Positions 15,221-21,587 of a DNA stretch of 21,587 nt are shown here, in pieces (position 1 is the first letter of the stretch; every line of letters starts with the position of its first letter). The position numbers and the translations under genes are program-made. Source of the stretch: Acetothermia bacterium UBA7521. GTDB taxonomy: Bacteria > Bipolaricaulota > Bipolaricaulia > Bipolaricaulales > Bipolaricaulaceae. The notes beneath the pieces are model-generated. The model ran no database searches. It was given only the letters and a program-made list of their open reading frames with translations, and had not been told where the DNA came from. The DNA lies in NCBI GenBank assembly GCA_002479455.1, contig DLNB01000033.1:101524-123110 (forward strand). Reading direction: 5' to 3'.

Positions 15221-16538
15221 ACTCCCTCCCTGCTCTCCTGGCTTCACGGATGAGCACCTCCTCATCCACCATGACCATCTGTCGATTCCGCAACACGGAT
15301 CGTCCGTTCACGATGACGTTCTCCACATCAGAACTGCGTCCGCAGTAGACGAGCATGGGAACGATCTCGTCAGTCAGCCCAAACGTGTGGGGGCCTGACA
15401 GATCTACGATCGCGATATCGGCCAGCCTCCCTTCATCAAGGGTGCCTGCGTCGATGCGACATGCTCTGGCCCCACCCTCGGTGGCCATCGCAAACACGTC
15501 CCTCGCGTCGATCACCGTGGGATCCCTACGAGCCACCTTCTGCAGCATCGCGGCGGCCCGCATCTCCTCGAACATGTCCAACAGGTCGTTCGACGCTGCG
15601 CCGTCGGTGCCCAGCGCAACAGCGATGCCAGCCCTTCGCAGATCGTCAATGGGCGCCACTCCGCTGCCCAACTTCATGTTGCTTTTGGGATTATGGACAA
15701 CCGTGACAGGCCGATGCCTGGCGAGTTCGACCTCCTCGGGCGTCAGGTGAACCCCATGCACGGCCAGCAGCGGCCGCTCGAGAAGCCCGAGTTCCTCTAA
15801 GTACGCCAAGGGTGGCTTACCGCACTCCTTGAGCGACTGTTCGACTTCCCACAGGGTCTCCGATACGTGGGTCGACACAGTCAAATCGTGGACTTCTGAC
15901 TGCTCCCGAATCCACGCGAGCATCTCGTGGCTGCACGTGAAGGGAGCAGAGGGACCAAGGGCCACTTGCACCAGAGGCGCCTCAGGCGGGTAGTTGTGCC
16001 ATCGCTCAAGCAACGCCCGTGTTCTCTCGTACGTGACCTCCCTGGGCATCATAAGATCGTCGGGAACCCAGCGATCCACCATGGTCATCGCCGCTACGGC
16101 GCGAACCCCTACCTCGCACCATGCTTCGATGATGTTGTCAAAGCTGATATCCATATCCACACAACAGGTGACGCCGCCCCGGATCATCTCCATCGCTCCG
16201 AGCAGCGACCACAGCCTGCCGACCTCCTCGCTGCCATCCCCGTGCCAGGCGCGCGCGAGAACAGCGCGAACAAAGGGGAATGTGACCTGCTCGCACCATT
16301 CCACCAACGGCAGATCATCCCGCCTTCCCTTGAGCATGGATTGGTAGAGGTGAGTGTGGGCGTTCACGAGCCCTGGGATGACCGCCTTCCCCCGGCAGTC
16401 GATCTTGTCCCAATCGGGTCGCTCCGGGCCGGCGTGTCCGATGAGAGCGATGCGTTGGCCTTCGATCACGACGTCAACATCTCGCTCGACACGCCGCGCA
16501 TCACGCACGACGTAGGACGCATCCTTGAGCACGATCAC
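15213..16538 (-). CDS. Amidohydrolase, MtaD/TRZ-ATZ/guanine-deaminase group
   Basis: 441 residues, the usual length. Metal-dependent hydrolytic deaminase or dechlorinase of aminated N-heterocycles (TRZ/ATZ, methylthioadenosine/S-adenosylhomocysteine and 8-oxoguanine deaminases). All catalytic residues are visible: NAHTH (His61, His63), THVSE (His224, Glu227), HGVHLT (His261) and GTDGAASND (Asp312). NPKSNMKLGSGVAP is the family substrate loop. The start is a GTG at 16538-16536 that overlaps the stop of the flavoprotein gene (GTGA) with GGAGGAGG upstream. It is the intact one of two amidohydrolases in this operon. Substrate unknown; an aminopurine or similar ring is most likely from the context. 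Confidence 0.88.
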   Translation of the reverse strand: MIVLKDASYVVRDARRVERDVDVVIEGQRIALIGHAGPERPDWDKIDCRGKAVIPGLVNAHTHLYQSMLKGRRDDLPLVEWCEQVTFPFVRAVLARAWHGDGSEEVGRLWSLLGAMEMIRGGVTCCVDMDISFDNIIEAWCEVGVRAVAAMTMVDRWVPDDLMMPREVTYERTRALLERWHNYPPEAPLVQVALGPSAPFTCSHEMLAWIREQSEVHDLTVSTHVSETLWEVEQSLKECGKPPLAYLEELGLLERPLLAVHGVHLTPEEVELARHRPVTVVHNPKSNMKLGSGVAPIDDLRRAGIAVALGTDGAASNDLLDMFEEMRAAAMLQKVARRDPTVIDARDVFAMATEGGARACRIDAGTLDEGRLADIAIVDLSGPHTFGLTDEIVPMLVYCGRSSDVENVIVNGRSVLRNRQMVMVDEEVLIREARRAGREYA

Positions 16539-17608
16539 GGAGATTCCTCCTCCAATAGGAGTGCACCTGTTCGACAGACGGAGGCACAGAGACCACACAA
16601 TCGGCACTTGCTCAAGTCGCTCCTCCCTGGTTCCGATCGCGCTGCGTAGGGACATATCGCTACACAGCGTCCGCACTCCGTGCACAGCCCCCGGCTCCAT
16701 GCCAGCTGCATCCGTTGGCTCCCGGGTGTGGTGGCCAGGGCAGGCAGTGCTGCGCCGATCGCCTTCTCCGCCACCGAGAACCCGGCCCTCGCCAACTCGG
16801 CATCCAACTGCGCCCTCAGTGAAGCGAAGCTGAGAAGTCCCTTGATCAAGGGAAGACTGCACACACCTACGGATGTCCCGCCAGCCAGTATCATCTCGAG
16901 CGCATCCCTCCCCGACGAGACGCCTCCGGTAGCGACCACCGGTCCTCCCGTAGCCTGATGCACAACGGCAACTGCCCTCAACGCAAGCGGGAGCAGCGCG
17001 GCTCCCGAGAGCCAGCAAGAAGGACTCCCCAGGAGAGGCCTTCTCCGCTGCACATCGATCCGAAGCGCCGGCCCCAGCGAGTCGACCGCAGTGATCCCCT
17101 GCGCGCCGTGTTCGCGACACTCCGACGCGATCGCCCCGAGGCGCGGCCACAGCGCGTTGACCTTTGCCAGAACGGGGAGCCCCGCCCTGTCCGCAGCTTC
17201 CCCGCTCATCCGAGGAAGTTCTGCAGGATCGTAGCTCACCACCTCCAGCGCGTCCGCGCCCGCTCGCGCTACCGCTCGGGCCAGCTCTTGCACATCGCCA
17301 ACCGTGGGGCCAATGCTCGCGATCACGATCGCGCCCGACTCCTTGGCAAGAGGGATCTCATGGTGGATCCACTGCTCCGCACAGACATCGGACCAGAGCT
17401 CGCAGTTCAGGACTCCTTGCTCAGTGATGCTCAGATGTGGAACGGGGTTCCTTGCGGGTCGACAGCTGATGGTCTTGGTCACCACGGCCGCGGCTCCCGC
17501 GCGGTGCGCTCGTGCGATCGCTTCTCCATCATGCGAGAGCGGCCCGGATGCCAACAGCACAGGGTGCTCCAGGGGGATGCCGACGACGGTGGTGGAGAGG
17601 TCAACCAT
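16535..17608 (-). CDS. PreA/dihydroorotate-dehydrogenase-like flavoprotein with C-terminal ferredoxin domain
   Basis: 357 residues. Residues 1-295 are a class 1 dihydroorotate dehydrogenase TIM barrel: HPVLLASGPLSHDGEAI, VTKTIS, an IDVQRRRPLLG segment, LSGAALLPLALRAV and VATGGVSSGRDALEMILAG (FMN phosphate site). Residues 305-350 bind two [4Fe-4S] clusters: C309-x2-C312-x2-C315-x3-C319 and C335-x2-C338-x2-C341-x3-C345. This fusion is found in PreA, the catalytic subunit of bacterial dihydropyrimidine dehydrogenase, and in related anaerobic enzymes. The loop that normally reads N-x-S-C-P with the catalytic Cys is here LEVVSYDPAEL, without Asn or Cys. No PreT-like NADPH subunit is nearby. The ATG at 17608 overlaps the upstream stop by 8 nt. 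A different substrate is likely. Confidence 0.85.
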   Translation of the reverse strand: MVDLSTTVVGIPLEHPVLLASGPLSHDGEAIARAHRAGAAAVVTKTISCRPARNPVPHLSITEQGVLNCELWSDVCAEQWIHHEIPLAKESGAIVIASIGPTVGDVQELARAVARAGADALEVVSYDPAELPRMSGEAADRAGLPVLAKVNALWPRLGAIASECREHGAQGITAVDSLGPALRIDVQRRRPLLGSPSCWLSGAALLPLALRAVAVVHQATGGPVVATGGVSSGRDALEMILAGGTSVGVCSLPLIKGLLSFASLRAQLDAELARAGFSVAEKAIGAALPALATTPGSQRMQLAWSRGLCTECGRCVAICPYAARSEPGRSDLSKCRLCGLCASVCRTGALLLEEESP

Positions 17609-18929
17609 GCTCCACCACCCGCCACAAGCGAGCCGCCTGCTCCCGGACACAGTGGCGAAGGCGGTCGATATCCTCACGGATGAGCTCTCCTCCCGACAAC
17701 AACACCCGCCCATCCGCTACCACGAGATCGACCCCGACAGCATCACCATGCACCACAATCTGGTCCGCAACATTCGCTTGGGTCAGCGGCGTCGCGAACT
17801 CCATCGATACCCCGATGAGATCGGCGGGATGCCCGGGTTTGAGTTCGCCCAACCCCGCGAACCCAATCGCGGCGGCGCCCCACACACCCGCCATGGCCAG
17901 CACCGTCGGGGCAGGCAGGACGCGGGGATCGCGCCCAGCCCCCTTGTGAAGCAGGAATGCGCCTCGCATGATCTGAAACATGTCTGTGATGTACCCGTCG
18001 CTGCCCAAGCCTGGCCGCAGGCCGCACTCCAGCATCCGCGGAACCGGCGCAATCCCTCCTCCCACCTCGCAATTGCTGAGCGGCATGTGCGCAACACGAA
18101 CTCCACGCTCCGCAAGAAGGCGGATTTCGTCGTCTTCAACAGCCACCACCTGAGAAGCCAATACCGTGGGATCCCACACACCGATGCGGTCATACCAGAA
18201 CACCGGCCGGGTGCCGTACCGGATGGCGCACTCACGAGGTTCGTATTCGCTCTCCGACAGGTGCAGGTGAAGGTCGCAACCCAACGCAGTGGCGCAGTCC
18301 TTGGCGGATTCCACGAAGGGCGCCGAGCACGTAAACGAAGTATGCAATGAGATCATACCCCGGAGCCGATCCTCTCCACGACACGCTCGCACGAACCGAA
18401 CGTTCTCGGCCAGGGCCCGAGCACCGCTCTCCACGCCATGCCGCTCGGATGCCTCCACCGAAAGCACCGCGCGAAGGCCCGCAGCTTCCAGTTCTTCGGC
18501 GAGGATGTCGAGCGTTCCGTCGGGAATCAACGGCGCTTCAAGCACATCGCACAGGCTGGTCACACCGGAGCGGATCAGATTGGCGCATGTCAGGCGAAAG
18601 GCAGCTCGGATCATCTCGCGGTCGAGCCGATCCTCTACCTGCGGCCACCAGAACCTCTTGAGGAAACCCTCGAACGAATCCGGCACCCCGGAGACTGGCA
18701 TTCCGTGAGCAAGCACTCCGTACGTGTGGATATGTGCATCCACAAAACCGGGCACGATGAGTAGATCGCGTGCGTCGAGCAGATCCGCGTCAGGAAACCG
18801 GCTGACCAAACAATCATTGGGACCGACCTCCACTACATCCCCTCCCCCGATTGCCACTCCCCACCCTGCACGCAGCACATCGTGGGCAGATGCCAGCAGA
18901 GCCCCGCCGAGTACGAGGCGGTCAACCAC
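17601..18929 (-). CDS. SsnA-like amidohydrolase lacking the usual catalytic histidine
   Basis: 442 residues, TRZ/ATZ-type amidohydrolase fold. The metal motif DAHIHT (His66, His68), LHLHLSE (His223, Glu226) and GSDGYITDMF (Asp311) are present. The last block and FLLHKGAGRDPR resemble SsnA, an aminohydrolase found beside purine-degrading and selenium-linked genes in enterobacteria and clostridia. Where related enzymes have HCVHL or HGVHL, this protein has SQVVAVE, so a histidine expected at the active site is Gln260. It may act on a different bond or have lost activity. The start is GTG (18929-18927), overlapping the AOR stop by 8 nt, with a run of seven G upstream. The SsnA resemblance is moderate. 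Confidence 0.85.
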   Translation of the reverse strand: MVDRLVLGGALLASAHDVLRAGWGVAIGGGDVVEVGPNDCLVSRFPDADLLDARDLLIVPGFVDAHIHTYGVLAHGMPVSGVPDSFEGFLKRFWWPQVEDRLDREMIRAAFRLTCANLIRSGVTSLCDVLEAPLIPDGTLDILAEELEAAGLRAVLSVEASERHGVESGARALAENVRFVRACRGEDRLRGMISLHTSFTCSAPFVESAKDCATALGCDLHLHLSESEYEPRECAIRYGTRPVFWYDRIGVWDPTVLASQVVAVEDDEIRLLAERGVRVAHMPLSNCEVGGGIAPVPRMLECGLRPGLGSDGYITDMFQIMRGAFLLHKGAGRDPRVLPAPTVLAMAGVWGAAAIGFAGLGELKPGHPADLIGVSMEFATPLTQANVADQIVVHGDAVGVDLVVADGRVLLSGGELIREDIDRLRHCVREQAARLWRVVEHG

Positions 18930-20814
18930 GGCGTAGCCCCCCCAGGCGGTCGGCCACGTCGGCCAGGTTGAGCCGATCGAGGGTCGCCCGTGTCGGCCAG
19001 CCCCGAGCCCGGTCCCAGCCCCGCAGGTCGTAGTACTCGTCCAGCATCAGCTCCGCCCGCGCGATTTGCCCGCGGGCGCCGCCCGACGGAGAGGGTTCCT
19101 CGCTGAATCTCCGGGGGAGTCGGTCATCCGCGCGATCCACCCCGTGGAGCGCGTTGTAGGCGCGCATGAGGTTGACAGCTCGCTCTCCGATCCAACGCAG
19201 GCTCGCTTCATCGTAGTCAATCCCACACGCACAGGTAAGCCCTGCTGCGATCTCCGACCAGTAGATCTCAGCCATAACGAACGTCCCCCCCGACTTGCAC
19301 ACCCCCACCGAGTCCACAACCGCACCGAAATCCTCGCCATCCTTGATCAGAAGAGGTTTGTGTCGAATCGCCTGCGGATCCGCCATCTCGGGGAGGAACG
19401 CCTCGCCGTACCGCCTCCGTACTCCGTCAGCGTCTCCCACTTCGTCAAGAGTGGGGAACGCCTTGAGGTGGTCCGCGCCACGGCTTGAAGTGATGTGCGC
19501 AAGCCCCATGGATTGCTGGGCGCGGCCATCCTGCCCGGGGATCTCCAGTCCCTTGACCTCCATGGCAAAGTCCGCCGCGTCTCCACCCAGCTCCTGCGCC
19601 GCGCGCCGCACCCCAAGACCCAGGAGCTCCCCCAGACCCCGTCGCAGCGCAATCTGCTCGATCAGCTCAAGCAGTACGTGGGGATCGCCCCACCGGAGCG
19701 TCAAGCCGCCCGTTTCCTCGGGCCCCAACATCCCCCGCTCGAAGAGCTCCATCGCAAAAGAGATGGCGCGTCCCGTACTGATCGTGTCCAACCCAAGGCG
19801 GTCACAGCGGTCGTTTGCCGCCAGAATGGCGGCGAGATCCGCCACCCCTACTCCCGAACCCAACGCGTTCAGTGTCTCGTACTCGAAGCTGGATGTGCAG
19901 ACGCCGTCGTACTCCCCCCCCCGCACGCGGTACACCTTGTCGCACCGCACCGGGCACGCGAAACACCCCATGTCCTTGACCCAGAACCTCTCCCGCAGCG
20001 CCGAACCGCCGATGCCGGCCACGGACGGGAAGGACCCGTATTGGAAGTTGTGCGTAGGAAATCTGCCGATCGCATCCATCAGCTCAACGATCCCCGGTGT
20101 GCCGTACCGTGCGATCGCGGGGAACATCGGATTCGCTCGAATCCTCTTATGCATGGTAGCCGACAGGCGCGCGAAGCCCTCTGGGTCCTCCACACGGACG
20201 CGGGTTCTCCCTCGCATGGCGATCGCTTTGAGACGTTTGGAGGCCATCAGCGTGCCCAGACCGGCGCGAGCGAGGCTGCGCTGGGGCGAACACTGGATAG
20301 AGCCGAATAAGACGCCGTTCTCAGCCGCTGGTCCCACACAAGCGACCTTGATATGCGGATCTCCTTTCTGTGCCCGGATGGTCGCTTCCGTCTCCACCGT
20401 GTCGAGCCCCCAGAGGGCGCCAGCAGGCTCAAGACGGGCACGGCCATCCTCGATCCACAACAGCACGGGTTCGGCAGATCGCCCTGTCACAGCAATCGCG
20501 TCGTAACCAGCGAAACGGAGCTCAGGACCGAAGAGGCCCCCGCAGTTGGCGTCACCGTAGATCCCCGTAAGCGGCGACTTGCCGACCGCTGCGAGTCTCC
20601 CCGAACAAGGCCAGCATGTGCCTGTCAGGGATCCTGCTGCAAGGACAAGGAGGTTCGCGGCATCCAGCGGACCTACATCCGGCGGCACCTCCTCCCACAG
20701 AAGCCACGCGCCCAGACCATTACCGCCAAGCAGCACGCGTGCCAGCGAGAACGGGATCTCCTGGTCGGTAACCGTTCCCCGATCCAGGTCCACCCGAAGC
20801 AACCTCCGAACCAT
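18922..20814 (-). CDS. Tungsten-containing aldehyde:ferredoxin oxidoreductase family protein (AOR-2)
   Basis: 630 residues, standard AOR length. Cytoplasmic enzyme with a tungstobispterin cofactor and one [4Fe-4S] cluster; known members oxidise aldehydes or reduce acids with ferredoxin. The N-terminal domain has LLRVDLDRGTV, GGNGLGAWLL, GDANCGGLFGPELRFAGYD and ARAGLGTLMASKRLKAIAMRG. Cluster ligands are C-x2-C-x3-C in GCFACPVRC (284, 287, 291) and Cys506 in DSVGVCK. EYETLNALGS and RGADH match the acidic and His residues near the tungsten in Pyrococcus AOR. I chose the ATG at 20814 because GGGGGGAG precedes it and the family starts here; a GTG at 20838 or ATG at 20835 overlapping the upstream stop adds 7-8 residues. 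Substrate unknown. Confidence 0.9.
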   Translation of the reverse strand: MVRRLLRVDLDRGTVTDQEIPFSLARVLLGGNGLGAWLLWEEVPPDVGPLDAANLLVLAAGSLTGTCWPCSGRLAAVGKSPLTGIYGDANCGGLFGPELRFAGYDAIAVTGRSAEPVLLWIEDGRARLEPAGALWGLDTVETEATIRAQKGDPHIKVACVGPAAENGVLFGSIQCSPQRSLARAGLGTLMASKRLKAIAMRGRTRVRVEDPEGFARLSATMHKRIRANPMFPAIARYGTPGIVELMDAIGRFPTHNFQYGSFPSVAGIGGSALRERFWVKDMGCFACPVRCDKVYRVRGGEYDGVCTSSFEYETLNALGSGVGVADLAAILAANDRCDRLGLDTISTGRAISFAMELFERGMLGPEETGGLTLRWGDPHVLLELIEQIALRRGLGELLGLGVRRAAQELGGDAADFAMEVKGLEIPGQDGRAQQSMGLAHITSSRGADHLKAFPTLDEVGDADGVRRRYGEAFLPEMADPQAIRHKPLLIKDGEDFGAVVDSVGVCKSGGTFVMAEIYWSEIAAGLTCACGIDYDEASLRWIGERAVNLMRAYNALHGVDRADDRLPRRFSEEPSPSGGARGQIARAELMLDEYYDLRGWDRARGWPTRATLDRLNLADVADRLGGLRRG

Positions 20815-20834
20815 GGCTCCCCCCGGCACTCGCA

Positions 20835-21587
20835 TCACACGTGGGTTTCGCCCACGTTCAGCCGGCGGGTTGTAGGCTCCAGAGGAATCCCGTTCTCATC
20901 CCATCCTCGCAGCATGTAGTACCGTTTCAGCATGCTGTTCAGGGTTCCCAGCGGCAGGCCTTTGCTCTCTCCCGACTCGAGCACAACCCTTTCCTCCGTG
21001 AACCGTCGGGGCAACCGGTCATCCGCACCCGACAGACCGAGACGCACGTTGAGCAAACGCTCGAGATTCACCACCCTCTCCCCGATCTCCAGGAGCGACT
21101 CGGCATCGAGGGACAATCCTAAGGAGGCGAGCGCTTGGGCCAAGTCCCTGGGGTACAAGGCGTAGGTCTCCGTCGTCGTGAACTTACAGACTCCGAGGGA
21201 GTCCGATACAGCGCAGTATTCCTCGCTGAACTTCACCATATCGGGCTTGTGCGTCACGTCGTCCAGATCCAGCAGCCCCGGCATGGCGTGGGGCAGAAGA
21301 TCCATCCCCGCACGCTCGAGCCGTGCTGTATCGATGGTGGGAAGAGCGTACAGGTGATCCGCACCTCGATTCGAAGTCGCGTGGGCCAAACCAAATCCTT
21401 TCACCACCCGAGGATCTTGGCACGGCATCTCCATGCCCTTGACCTCCATGGCGAAGCGCAGGGATCCGTGGCCCACCTCGACAGCGGCACGCCTCACCCC
21501 AAGCGCCAACATCGCACCCAGCCCCCGCCTATAGGCGATATCGGCGATCAATTGCGCGATCCCCCTCCCGCTCCCCCAAGTCAGCCC
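20835..21587 (-). CDS. AOR-family oxidoreductase (AOR-1), C-terminal part, start beyond the window
   Basis: The last 250 residues of a second AOR-type tungsten enzyme, open to the right edge. It starts in frame at the edge with GLTWGSGRGIAQLIADIAYR, which aligns with LTLRWGDPHVLLELIEQIAL of AOR-2. It shows FAMEVKGMEMPCQDPR, GLAHATSNRGADH with the active-site-type His, and DSLGVCKF with the fourth cluster cysteine. The C-terminus GADDRLPRRFTEE and YYMLRGWDENGIP is typical for the family. Its stop (20837-20835) is next to the AOR-2 start, so both are in one transcript. It is a clear paralogue of AOR-2 but diverged in the loops, so it may use a different substrate or form a heteromer. Confidence 0.9.
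   Translation of the reverse strand, partial: GLTWGSGRGIAQLIADIAYRRGLGAMLALGVRRAAVEVGHGSLRFAMEVKGMEMPCQDPRVVKGFGLAHATSNRGADHLYALPTIDTARLERAGMDLLPHAMPGLLDLDDVTHKPDMVKFSEEYCAVSDSLGVCKFTTTETYALYPRDLAQALASLGLSLDAESLLEIGERVVNLERLLNVRLGLSGADDRLPRRFTEERVVLESGESKGLPLGTLNSMLKRYYMLRGWDENGIPLEPTTRRLNVGETHV

Noticed and set aside
17304..18350. 348-codon plus-strand frame across the PreA-like and SsnA-like genes
   Set aside because: It spans the junction of two real overlapping genes on the other strand and shows no domain.
19295..20506. 403-codon plus-strand frame inside AOR-2
   Set aside because: Ser/Arg/Pro-rich composition without motifs; AOR-2 on the other strand is intact over its full length.

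Overview
The window is GC-rich bacterial DNA with long, tightly packed coding runs, nearly all on the minus strand, and no rRNA, tRNA, CRISPR array or recognisable insertion sequence. Gene content suggests a strict anaerobe: two tandem aldehyde:ferredoxin oxidoreductase (AOR)-type tungsten enzymes, several [4Fe-4S] proteins, and a methenyl-tetrahydrofolate cyclohydrolase-type protein. Substrate-binding proteins without a lipobox hint at a periplasm. A deep-branching, perhaps thermophilic lineage such as Bipolaricaulota (Acetothermia) would fit, but that is a guess.

Layout. (1) 1-2925, minus: a PadR regulator, two tandem periplasmic binding proteins and a FecCD-type permease, each overlapping the next; this is a metal, siderophore or corrinoid importer. 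A 19-bp near-palindrome precedes padR. (2) 2926-3448: a non-coding stretch with a block of structured repeats, two copies of which show a compensatory base-pair change. (3) 3449-7177, plus: a cyclohydrolase/cyclodeaminase, then, behind a good sigma-70-type promoter, a secreted beta-helix/Ig-like/seven-bladed WD40 protein, then a transglutaminase-like lipoprotein. (4) 7302-10194, minus: a three-gene TrpXYZ-like ABC importer. Its leader holds a consensus-like promoter, a 14-codon ORF ending Phe-Tyr-Gly-Tyr-Trp-Phe-Ala, and an intrinsic terminator just before the first gene. This looks like transcription attenuation by aromatic amino acid supply. (5) 10384-21587, minus: one operon of at least nine genes, most overlapping by 4-8 nt. 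In transcription order these are AOR-1 (enters from beyond the window), AOR-2, an SsnA-like amidohydrolase, a PreA/dihydroorotate-dehydrogenase-like flavoprotein with a ferredoxin domain, an MtaD/TRZ-like amidohydrolase, a GlcD-like FAD oxidase, a GlcF-like Fe-S protein, an ADP-ribosylglycohydrolase-fold protein and a ribokinase.

The last operon is the most likely undescribed system. It combines deaminase-type hydrolases, a pyrimidine-dehydrogenase-like flavoprotein, two tungsten oxidoreductases, a two-subunit flavin/Fe-S dehydrogenase, a candidate N-glycoside hydrolase and a sugar kinase. This reads like anaerobic breakdown of a nucleoside or other N-heterocyclic glycoside, with the ribose captured by the kinase. 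Two of its enzymes lack residues normally considered catalytic in their families, so the substrates are probably not the standard ones. The pathway is an inference from gene content.
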